Assembly (NCBI GenBank): GCA_900551495.1
Contig: URWG01000031.1
Span: 1-14,709 of the forward strand
DNA length: 14,709 nucleotides
Source: an uncultured Eubacteriales bacterium
GTDB taxonomy: Bacteria; Bacillota; Clostridia; Oscillospirales; Oscillospiraceae
Direction: 5' to 3'
Made by a program: the position numbers and the translations under genes. The notes beneath the pieces were generated by a model. It saw only the letters and a program-made list of their open reading frames with translations. It was not told the DNA's origin and did not search any database. Shown piece by piece: positions 6,757 through 13,034 of this stretch (within the stretch, counting starts at the first letter, position 1; every line of letters begins with the position of its first letter).

Positions 6757-7351
6757 AGCAAAAAACGTCTATTTTAAATATGAGCGTAAGCAGCCGTGGA
6801 TACTTGAGGACAGAAGCGTCAAGATCGAAAAAGGCGAACGCCTTGCGATATTCGCCCCCAGCGGCTACGGCAAAACTACCCTTGCCATGATGCTTGCCGG
6901 TTACCTTGAGCCATCAAAGGGCGAAATTCTTCTTGACGGCAAGCCGCTGCCTAAAAACGGGGTATGCCCCGTGCAGCTTATCTATCAGCACCCGGAAAAG
7001 GCCATCAATCCCCGCTGGCGCCTGAAGAGGGTGCTTGAGGAAAGCGGTGAGCTGCGCGAGGATGTGCTTGCGGCATTCGGAATTGAGAATGCGTGGCTCA
7101 ACCGTTTCCCGCGTGAGCTCTCCGGCGGCGAGCTGCAGCGCTTTTGCGTTGCGCGAGCCCTTATGAGCGGCGCGGACTATCTCATATGCGACGAGATCAG
7201 CACCATGCTCGATGTGATCACGCAGGCGCAGATCTGGCGTGTTGTTCTGGCGGAGGCCGAAAAGCGCAACATGGGCATCATTGCCGTAACTCACAATAAA
7301 CATTTAGCTGAGCGAATTGCGACAAGAACCATTGACCTGTCTGCAGTATAA
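6746..7351 (+). CDS. Short ABC transporter ATP-binding protein, OppF/NikE type
   Basis: Second ATPase, 201 residues, expected to pair with the preceding one. Motifs are Walker A APSGYGKT (37-44; the usual first Gly is Ala), Q-loop LIYQHPEKAINPRW (78-91), signature LSGGE (125-129), Walker B YLICDEISTMLD (145-156) and switch histidine VTHN (181-184). It stops soon after the histidine loop and lacks the C-terminal oligopeptide/nickel extension found in its partner and in typical OppF proteins of over 300 residues. Because the nucleotide-binding domain is complete, this looks like a short subfamily rather than a truncation. It overlaps the preceding gene by 11 bases, with a G-rich GAGGTGAGGTG ribosome site. 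It is the last gene of the importer operon. Confidence 0.93.
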   Translation: MALEAKNVYFKYERKQPWILEDRSVKIEKGERLAIFAPSGYGKTTLAMMLAGYLEPSKGEILLDGKPLPKNGVCPVQLIYQHPEKAINPRWRLKRVLEESGELREDVLAAFGIENAWLNRFPRELSGGELQRFCVARALMSGADYLICDEISTMLDVITQAQIWRVVLAEAEKRNMGIIAVTHNKHLAERIATRTIDLSAV

Positions 7352-7353
7352 TT

Positions 7354-7452
7354 CAATATAAGACCACAGCGCCGGAGAACCCCTCGTATAAGCGCCTGTA
7401 TGATGAATATATGAAGTTCTATATACAAAATCAATGCACCCCCTCAAATTAA
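7354..7452 (+). pseudogene. Possible C-terminal remnant of a coding sequence (FGGY-kinase-like?)
   Basis: Directly after the ATPase stop an open stretch encodes QYKTTAPENPSYKRLYDEYM followed by KFYIQN, then runs into the TGCACCCCC repeats and stops at 7450-7452. The text resembles the extreme C-terminus of FGGY carbohydrate kinases such as xylulokinase, where a Pro-x-Asn-Pro-x-x-Tyr...Leu-Tyr-x-x-Tyr pattern ends the protein. It has no start, no body and no ribosome site. I take it as a possible scar of a lost gene; it may also be chance. Confidence 0.3.
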
Positions 7453-7490
7453 AAATTGCACCCCCCTCTAAATCAAAGTTGCACCCCCTT
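7435..7490 (+). repeat. Three 22-23 bp imperfect direct repeats with TGCACCCCC core
   Basis: TGCACCCCCTC, TGCACCCCCCTC and TGCACCCCCTT begin at 7435, 7457 and 7480, separated by AT-rich spacers of similar text (AAATTAAAAAT, TAAATCAAAGT). Repeated short blocks at about 20-bp spacing are a known feature of IS21-family transposon ends, so this may be a decayed end, read on the minus strand as GGGGGTGCA repeats. No transposase is present in the window. Confidence 0.6.
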
Positions 7491-7523
7491 ACACGGTTTC
7501 TATCAAAATTACGGCTCTTTGCC

Positions 7524-7559
7524 AAAAAACAGTCGCACCGCGTGGTGCGACTGTTTTTT
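7524..7559 (+). terminator. Perfect bidirectional terminator hairpin
   Basis: AAAAAACAGTCGCACC (7524-7539) pairs without mismatch with GGTGCGACTGTTTTTT (7544-7559) around loop GCGT. With A- and T-tracts on both sides it can terminate on either strand. On the plus strand it closes the importer transcript about 170 bases after its last stop codon. Confidence 0.92.
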
Positions 7560-7571
7560 CTGCCCTATTTC

Positions 7572-7600
7572 TTGCTCTATGGAGCGCGTTATGATAAAAT
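7572..7600 (+). promoter_or_regulatory. Promoter of the hypothetical gene
   Basis: TTGCTC (7572-7577), a 17-base spacer and TAAAAT (7595-7600) preceded by TGA form an extended -10 promoter. It lies right after the terminator and about 60 bases before the ATG at 7659. Confidence 0.65.
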
Positions 7601-7658
7601 GGTGTTGAATGAATCAGAATTTGCCGGACCGATATGCGCCGAGAGGAGCCAAAAAGGG

Positions 7659-8096
7659 ATGAAAGAACGATATGATTTGAACACGGATACTCTGCCGAAC
7701 ATTCCTACCCCGCATGATTGCATCATCAAGGAAATTCGGCTTGATAAGAAGGCGCTTGTCTTTGTTTTTGAGGACGACATTTCATATCACGATTCGATAA
7801 AACATATAAAGCCATGCGCCAGGTCCTTGACAATGACCTTCCGTTTGGCTGATGATATTTACGACATCAGCCTGTATATAAGAGGCAAACCGAACAGAAT
7901 ACTTCACAGAGCGGGAGCGTACCGGGAAATTGATCTGATTAAGCACGGCGACAAACTATTCAACCTTCCGGAGAAAAGGACGGAGTATTTGTGGCATTAC
8001 GTCGGGTATCGGTCGATTATTGTGAGACTGTGCTCCTGTACCGACGTAGTGCTGGCTGTGACCGCCGATTACGTCGAATTAGACTGGAGCGTTTAG
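7659..8096 (+). CDS. Hypothetical protein, 145 residues
   Basis: I do not recognise this protein. It has no signal peptide or membrane helix and should be cytosolic. It begins MKERYDLNTDTLPNIPTPHD and continues CIIKEIRLDKKALVFVFEDD. That pattern (His-Asp-Cys, then a beta-rich stretch with Phe-Glu-Asp-Asp) suggests a small beta-sandwich or immunity-like fold, but this is only an impression. The second half is also strand-rich (IYDISLYIRG, RSIIVRLCSCTDVVLAVTAD). ATG 7659 is chosen because AGGAG (7644-7648) is ten bases upstream; the frame is open further upstream, but through the terminator and repeats, so longer forms are not credible. The gene is less GC-rich than its neighbours, stands alone between a terminator and a hairpin, and sits next to a scar-like region, consistent with accessory or transferred DNA. 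Confidence 0.72.
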   Translation: MKERYDLNTDTLPNIPTPHDCIIKEIRLDKKALVFVFEDDISYHDSIKHIKPCARSLTMTFRLADDIYDISLYIRGKPNRILHRAGAYREIDLIKHGDKLFNLPEKRTEYLWHYVGYRSIIVRLCSCTDVVLAVTADYVELDWSV

Positions 8097-8109
8097 CGAA
8101 TTCGGAATT

Positions 8110-8142
8110 TCGGACGGAGCCGTAACGTACAGCTCCGTCCGA
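8110..8142. terminator. Convergent hairpin between hypothetical gene and cysteine desulfurase
   Basis: TCGGACGGAGC (8110-8120) pairs perfectly with GCTCCGTCCGA (8132-8142) around an 11-base loop. It lies between the ends of two convergent genes, 13 bases after one stop and 7 bases after the other. No clear T-tract follows on either strand, so it may be a weak terminator or an RNA 3'-end stabiliser. Confidence 0.55.
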
Positions 8143-8149
8143 TGATGAT

Positions 8150-9283
8150 TTATCGAACCCTTTTTTCTCCGCCGAGAGAGCGGATTGCCTCGGGAAGCGC
8201 AGTAAGGAAGGCATCGATCTCGTCCTCCGTCGTTTCGTTGGAAAGGGAGACGCGGAGCGAGCCGTCAATCAGCGTCGGGGCGATACCCATTGCCTCCAAA
8301 ACATGGCTGCGGTGTCCCCTGCTGCACGCCGAGCCTGCCGAAACGCAGAATCCACGGTCCTGTAAGGCGTTGATCAGCCCCTGCGAACGCAGCCCCGCGA
8401 CCGCTAAATTGACAATATGCGGCGCCTCCTGCGCACCGAGCAGCGTTACCTCGGGCATGGCGGAAAGACCCTGCCGCAGACGCTCCTTACACGCCTCCTG
8501 CGCGGCAATGTCACGGCGGAAGGTGGGCTTCTGCGCGGTACAGGCAGCCGCCAAGCCCGCGATCATCGGCAGATTTTCCGTGCCGCTGCGCAGACCGCCC
8601 TCCTGCCCGCCGCCGAGCAGCAGAGGCGGGAGCTTTTTGGCAAGATACAGCGCGCCGACGCCCTTTCCGGCGTGAATTTTATGACCGGAGATCGAGATCA
8701 TGTCTGCGCCGAGCGTCCGTGCGGAAAACGGCACCTTAAAAAAGCCCTGCACCGCGTCGGTATGGAACAGCGCGTTGGGGCAGAGCCGATGGGTCAGCCT
8801 CGCCATGCGCTCGATGGGCATTACCGCGCCGGACTCGTTGTTGACCATCATGATACTGACAAGGATGGTGTCCGGACGGAGCGCCGCCCGAAGCTGCTCA
8901 ACGGTAACACGCCCGAGACCGTCCGGCGCGAGGTAGGTCACGTCAAAGCCGCACTCCTGCAGCTTTTGCATCGGGTGCAGCACCGCGTGGTGCTCCACGG
9001 CGGTGGTGACGATGTGCCTGCCGCGCTTGCCGAGGCGCTCGGCGGCGGCAAAAATCGCCCAGTTGTCGCCCTCGGTGCCGCCGGAGGTAAAGTAAATGCG
9101 GTCGGTCTCCGCGCCCATTGCCTCCGCGACCTCCGTCCGACAGCGGCGCAGCAGCCGTGCGGTATCAATTCCGAAGCGGTACTGTGCGCTGGGATTGCCC
9201 CAGTCGCGGGTCAGTGCTTCGGTAACCGCCTCCACCGTTGCCGCACAGGGACGGGTGGTGGCGGCGTTATCCAAATAGATCAT
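8150..9283 (-). CDS. Cysteine desulfurase (NifS/IscS-like)
   Basis: PLP enzyme that takes sulfur from L-cysteine, leaving alanine, and passes the persulfide on for iron-sulfur cluster assembly, tRNA thiolation or related uses. It has 377 residues, the normal family length. MIYLDNAATT is the classical N-terminus. His98/His99 in VEHHAV stack on the cofactor, and HTDAVQ (174-179) includes the cofactor-binding Asp. Lys202 in SISGHKIHAGKG forms the Schiff base, and Cys320 in SAGSACSRGH is the catalytic cysteine. RSGTEN (232-237) is conserved. ATG at 9281-9283 has GGAGG five bases upstream (9288-9292). A strong hairpin ends five bases before that site, leaving no room for a separate promoter. The specific sulfur acceptor cannot be told from this window. 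Confidence 0.95.
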   Translation of the reverse strand: MIYLDNAATTRPCAATVEAVTEALTRDWGNPSAQYRFGIDTARLLRRCRTEVAEAMGAETDRIYFTSGGTEGDNWAIFAAAERLGKRGRHIVTTAVEHHAVLHPMQKLQECGFDVTYLAPDGLGRVTVEQLRAALRPDTILVSIMMVNNESGAVMPIERMARLTHRLCPNALFHTDAVQGFFKVPFSARTLGADMISISGHKIHAGKGVGALYLAKKLPPLLLGGGQEGGLRSGTENLPMIAGLAAACTAQKPTFRRDIAAQEACKERLRQGLSAMPEVTLLGAQEAPHIVNLAVAGLRSQGLINALQDRGFCVSAGSACSRGHRSHVLEAMGIAPTLIDGSLRVSLSNETTEDEIDAFLTALPEAIRSLGGEKRVR

Positions 9284-9297
9284 GCTTCCTCCGTAAG

Positions 9298-9333
9298 AAA
9301 ACGCCTCGCAAGCGGCTCCCTGCGAGGCGTTTT
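9298..9333 (-). terminator. Terminator-like hairpin between transketolase and cysteine desulfurase
   Basis: AAAACGCCTCGCA (9298-9310) pairs over 13 bases with TGCGAGGCGTTTT (9321-9333). On the minus strand the stem ends in GCGTTTTCTTAC, a short T-tract. It lies five bases after the transketolase stop and directly before the ribosome site of the next gene, so it should act as an attenuator or processing/stability element. Confidence 0.82.
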
Positions 9334-9338
9334 TGTGA

Positions 9339-10283
9339 TTATTTCTTCTTCAGCGCTTCTCTGATCTTATCGCAGAGCACCTCAGCGGTCAGACCGTAGT
9401 ATTCCAGCACCGCCGCAGCCGTGCCGCTTCTGCCGAACTCGTCGTTGACACCGTGGCGTACCAGCGGCGTGGGGCAGTTTTCGCTGAGACACTCGGCAAC
9501 CGCGCTGCCCAAGCCGCCGATGATGTTATGCTCCTCGGAGGTGACGATGCAGCCGGTCTCCTTCGCCGCCTTGATGACAAGCTCGTTGTCCAGCGGCTTG
9601 ATGGTGTGCATATCGATAACGCGGACGGAGATCCCCTCCGCAGCCAAAAGCTCCCGCGCCTTGAGCGCAAGCTGAACCATCATGCCGACGGCGATCACGG
9701 TGACATCCTTGCCGTCCGCGAGCACCGCGCCCTTGTCCAGCTCGAAGCGATAGCCCTCAACCTCGTCGGTCACGGTCTCGACCGCCGCTCTGCCCAGCCG
9801 CAGATACGCGGGACCGTCGTAGTTCAGCAGCGCCTCGACCGCGAGCTTCATCTCGTGGCCGTCGCAGGGGCAGAGCACCTTCATGTTCGGGATGGCACGC
9901 ATCAGCGCGAAGTCCTCAATGCTCTGATGGGTCGCGCCGTCCTCGCCGACGGACAGACCGCCGTGCGAGCCGACGACCTTGACATTCAGACGGGGATAAG
10001 CGACGGAATTACGCACCTGTTCCCATGCTCTGCCGGAGGCAAAGATGGCAAAGGTGTCGGTAAAGGGCTTGAAGCCACAGGTCGCCATGCCCGCAGCGAC
10101 GCCGGTCATGTTGCACTCGGCGATGCCCATATCGAAGAAACGGTCGGGATACGCGGCGGCAAAGCCCTTGGTCATCGTTGCGTTTGCGAGGTCGGCGTCA
10201 AAAACCACCAGCTCGGGGTACTTCTCCGCCAGCTCGACCAGCGCCTCGCCGTAGGCTGCACGGGTTGCAATTTTACCTGCCAT
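9339..10283 (-). CDS. Transketolase, C-terminal subunit (pyrimidine-binding and C-terminal domains)
   Basis: Second half of a split transketolase, 314 residues. With the N-terminal subunit it moves two-carbon ketol units between sugar phosphates in the non-oxidative pentose phosphate pathway. Glu56 in DMGIAECNMTGVAAGMA is the conserved glutamate that activates thiamine diphosphate. GSHGGLSVGEDGATHQSIED contains the substrate-region histidines, and MRAIPNMKVLCPCDG follows. The C-terminal domain has VIDMHTIKPLD and the TSEEHNIIGGLGSAVAE block. The start is ATG at 10281-10283, one base after the stop of the N-terminal subunit, with a G-run as ribosome site. Split forms are common in Firmicutes and archaea. 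A 1-deoxyxylulose-phosphate synthase-like role is less likely because that enzyme is one chain. Confidence 0.94.
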   Translation of the reverse strand: MAGKIATRAAYGEALVELAEKYPELVVFDADLANATMTKGFAAAYPDRFFDMGIAECNMTGVAAGMATCGFKPFTDTFAIFASGRAWEQVRNSVAYPRLNVKVVGSHGGLSVGEDGATHQSIEDFALMRAIPNMKVLCPCDGHEMKLAVEALLNYDGPAYLRLGRAAVETVTDEVEGYRFELDKGAVLADGKDVTVIAVGMMVQLALKARELLAAEGISVRVIDMHTIKPLDNELVIKAAKETGCIVTSEEHNIIGGLGSAVAECLSENCPTPLVRHGVNDEFGRSGTAAAVLEYYGLTAEVLCDKIREALKKK

Positions 10284-10284
10284 A

Positions 10285-11130
10285 TTACTTACCCCCCAGT
10301 TCTGCTAATTTCGCCTCGACCTCTGCCTTGGCCTGTGCGTACTGCTCGTCGTTCGGCGCCTTGCCGTGCCAGCCGGCGTTGTTCTCCATGAAGGAGACGC
10401 CCTTGCCCTTGACAGTCTTCAGCAGGAGCATGGTGGGCTTGCCCTTGCAGGCGGCGGCGTCGGCAAATGCCTTCTCCAGCGCGTCGTAGTCGTGACCGTC
10501 CACATGGATCACGTTCCAGTTGAACGCCTCAAATTTCTTATCCAGCGGCTCGGAGGGCATGACGTCCTTCGTCGCGCCGTCGATCTGCAGACCGTTGACA
10601 TCGACCATGGCGCAGAGGTTATCCAAATGGTACTTTGCGGCGGACATTGCCGCCTCCCAAATCTGACCCTCTGCGATCTCACCGTCGCCGCACAGCGCGT
10701 AGACACGGTAGTCCTTCTTCGCGGTCTTGCCCGCCAACGCCATACCGACGGCAACGGACAGACCCTGTCCCAGCGAGCCGGTAGACATATCGACGCCCTT
10801 GACGTGGCGCATCTCGGCATGACCGGAGTAGTGTCCCTTGATGGAACGGAAGAGCTTGAGATCCTCCGTGGGGAAGAAGCCGCGCAGTGCCAAAACGGGA
10901 TAGAGCGCGGGTGTGCAATGACCCTTCGACAGCACAAAGCGGTCGCGGTCGGGGTCCCGCGGATTCTTCGGATCGACGTTCATCACGTTAAAATAAAGCG
11001 TGGTGATCGCGTCGATCGCCGAGAGGCTGCCGCCGATGTGACCGGACGCTGCGGTGTGTACCGCGTCCAGTCCCAGCAGGCGCGCCCGCGTTGCCATAAC
11101 AGCAAGCTGCTTACCGTGTAGTTTTTCCAT
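10285..11130 (-). CDS. Transketolase, N-terminal subunit (thiamine diphosphate-binding domain)
   Basis: First half of the split transketolase, 281 residues. Conserved marks are SGHIGGSLS (29-37), RFVLSKGHCTPALY (64-77), HAEMRHVKGVDMSTGSLGQG (104-123), and the diphosphate/magnesium motif that starts GDGEIAEGQIWEA at 148-160 and ends in VDVNG (176-180). GHYSGH (99-104) supplies active-site histidines. ATG at 11128-11130 follows AAAGGAATAG, which overlaps the end of the sulfatase gene whose stop is five bases upstream. It is followed after one base by the C-terminal subunit, consistent with equal synthesis of the two halves. Function is secure. Confidence 0.94.
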   Translation of the reverse strand: MEKLHGKQLAVMATRARLLGLDAVHTAASGHIGGSLSAIDAITTLYFNVMNVDPKNPRDPDRDRFVLSKGHCTPALYPVLALRGFFPTEDLKLFRSIKGHYSGHAEMRHVKGVDMSTGSLGQGLSVAVGMALAGKTAKKDYRVYALCGDGEIAEGQIWEAAMSAAKYHLDNLCAMVDVNGLQIDGATKDVMPSEPLDKKFEAFNWNVIHVDGHDYDALEKAFADAAACKGKPTMLLLKTVKGKGVSFMENNAGWHGKAPNDEQYAQAKAEVEAKLAELGGK

Positions 11131-11135
11131 AGAAT

Positions 11136-13022
11136 CTATTCCTTTCCATTAGATTGCTTATTCACCGGTGCGGTGCGGACATAGTATTCCGCAATGCGGT
11201 AGGTTTCGTATTGCTCCTGCGCCGCCGCAGACAGCTCTGCCGTCCAAACGCCGTTTTCAACAAACAGTCGGCGGCGGTGAATGACGGGCAGTGTTTGGCG
11301 CATCTGCCGCTGACACTGTGCCCAGGCGGGACCGTCCCAGCCGCAGCAGTCAAGCAGCTCCGTCATGAGGTAGCACGGCGAGATCATGTCGCCCGTGCCG
11401 CGAAAATCCTTTCCGAGCAGTTTTTTTGCCGCGTCGTTCGCCCAAATCAGGTAGGGCGTCGAGTAGAGGTTTTCGCAGCCGATCGCGCGGTTTTCGTCCA
11501 CGTTGATGCCCAGCTCGGCGTAGTAGCAGTTGCCCGTGCCGAGGGTCGGCTTGTGGTCGCCGAAAAAGACCAGCACCACCGGCTCCGCGTCGTCGCGGAA
11601 GCTGTCAACAAAGGCGCCCATCTGCGCGCCCGTGTCGGCAACGGAGGAGAGATAGTTGTTGATCTGATAATATGCGCCGTCGGAAATGCCGTCGTGCGAG
11701 AGAAATATCCCACCCGTCAGCTCCGTCTCGCTGTAGGGGCTGTGCCCCTGATAGCTGACGTTGAAGGCAAAGTACGGCTGCGACCGATCGCGGCTCAGAT
11801 AATCCTCCCGCCGATCGGCGAAAAATGCCGCATCATCGGGGTGGTCGTGGTAGGTGCCGCCCTCGGTCGGCAGCAGGTCATAGTGATTTTCGATAAAATC
11901 GTAGCGCGAAAAGCCGAGGCGGGGATTAACGCGGTCGCGGTTGTAAAACCAGTCGTTGCCGGGGTGCGCACCCTGCGTGGAATAGTCCTGCGCGGCGAAC
12001 CAGCGGACATACGACTGCGTATTGCGGTGATAAAGCGTGTGCGGATAGGCAAAGCCCGTAAGGAACGAGCGCTCGGCGTTGATCGTGCCGCCGCCGTTGG
12101 TGTCGGAGATCAGAACGCCGTGGAAGCTCTCCGCCTCCAGCGCGTGAAGCGCGGCGTAGGGGTCGCTTGTAAAGCTCACGCCGTCAAAGACCGAGAGGTC
12201 GGAGTAGCTCTCCAGCATCGTGACGATGACGTTGACCTTCTGCTCCTGCGGAATGTCGGCATCGGCATAGGCGCCGAGCACCTCCTGCGCCGTCTCGCTG
12301 CTGTAGCCCTCGGGCTTTTCCGGAAGCGACTCGTCGATCGAGTGCAGGAACGACCAAAAGAAGCCGTGAGAGGCATAGTTCTCCGCCTCGCGGAATTCGT
12401 TAAAGAGGCTGCTGTTGGACTGTGCGTTATAGAGGTCGGGGTCGCCGTACCAAAGCTGCCACGACAGCAGCGCCAGCACGACACAGCCGACCGCGCCGAC
12501 TGCCCGCAGCCACCGACGGCGCTTCGGAATTCTGCCGCGGGCATAGCGCAGCAGCACGAGCGTCGTCAGGAGCAGCAGTCCGATGCTGATGAAAAACAGC
12601 GGCGGGAATACCATCTCGTAATCGCCGACGGAGCCTGCCGCCTCGCCGAGCAGCGTAAAGTCCTCTGCCATGAGCGGGTCGCCGCGGATGGCAATTTTGA
12701 AATAGTTGCCGAATTCCATCGCCAGCAGCAGCGCCGCCGAAAGGAGATAGGCAAGCCACGCGCGGTTGGTCAGAAAATAGGTCAGCGCCGTGAGCAGTAC
12801 CACAGGCAGCAGATTCAGCAGGAGGATCGTCGGGTGCGAAAAATAGGAGAAAAAGCGTCCGCGGGAGAAGTCCAGCGTGCCGATAAGCTGACACAGCAGG
12901 TGCGTCCCGAGTGCGGCGCACGTCAGCAGCCCGATGGTCAGAAGCCACCGTACCCACGGCGAAAATTCCGGCGGGCGGCGCAGAGAGCGGCGGGGCTTCG
13001 GCGCGGCAGTTGCGGTTTTCAT
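11136..13022 (-). CDS. LTA-synthase-like membrane sulfatase (phosphoglycerol transferase family)
   Basis: Membrane protein of 628 residues in the family of lipoteichoic acid synthase. Enzymes of this type move glycerol-phosphate from phosphatidylglycerol to a growing envelope polymer on the outer face of the membrane. The N-terminal third holds about five membrane helices (near 26-48, 64-84, 87-103, 139-158 and 172-191). The extracellular sulfatase-fold domain begins near NVIVTMLESYSD; Glu271 matches the metal-binding Glu. Thr313 in NGGGTINAERSF is the expected nucleophile. YQGHSPY (424-430) and FFGDHKPTLG (487-495; Asp489, His490) complete the metal site. It lies 12 bases after glyS and five before the transketolase gene, with no evident Shine-Dalgarno, so its translation may rely on coupling to glyS. 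The exact polymer (teichoic acid or a glycolipid) is not known. Confidence 0.9.
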   Translation of the reverse strand: MKTATAAPKPRRSLRRPPEFSPWVRWLLTIGLLTCAALGTHLLCQLIGTLDFSRGRFFSYFSHPTILLLNLLPVVLLTALTYFLTNRAWLAYLLSAALLLAMEFGNYFKIAIRGDPLMAEDFTLLGEAAGSVGDYEMVFPPLFFISIGLLLLTTLVLLRYARGRIPKRRRWLRAVGAVGCVVLALLSWQLWYGDPDLYNAQSNSSLFNEFREAENYASHGFFWSFLHSIDESLPEKPEGYSSETAQEVLGAYADADIPQEQKVNVIVTMLESYSDLSVFDGVSFTSDPYAALHALEAESFHGVLISDTNGGGTINAERSFLTGFAYPHTLYHRNTQSYVRWFAAQDYSTQGAHPGNDWFYNRDRVNPRLGFSRYDFIENHYDLLPTEGGTYHDHPDDAAFFADRREDYLSRDRSQPYFAFNVSYQGHSPYSETELTGGIFLSHDGISDGAYYQINNYLSSVADTGAQMGAFVDSFRDDAEPVVLVFFGDHKPTLGTGNCYYAELGINVDENRAIGCENLYSTPYLIWANDAAKKLLGKDFRGTGDMISPCYLMTELLDCCGWDGPAWAQCQRQMRQTLPVIHRRRLFVENGVWTAELSAAAQEQYETYRIAEYYVRTAPVNKQSNGKE

Positions 13023-13034
13023 CGGAATATCAAA

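Noticed and set aside
6746..7351. Truncated or broken second ATPase
   Set aside because: The protein is short but has every nucleotide-binding motif in order and overlaps its partner properly, so a short subfamily is more likely than a pseudogene.
8417..9364. Open frame on the plus strand opposite the cysteine desulfurase
   Set aside because: The minus strand holds all catalytic residues of a PLP desulfurase; the opposite frame has no family pattern.
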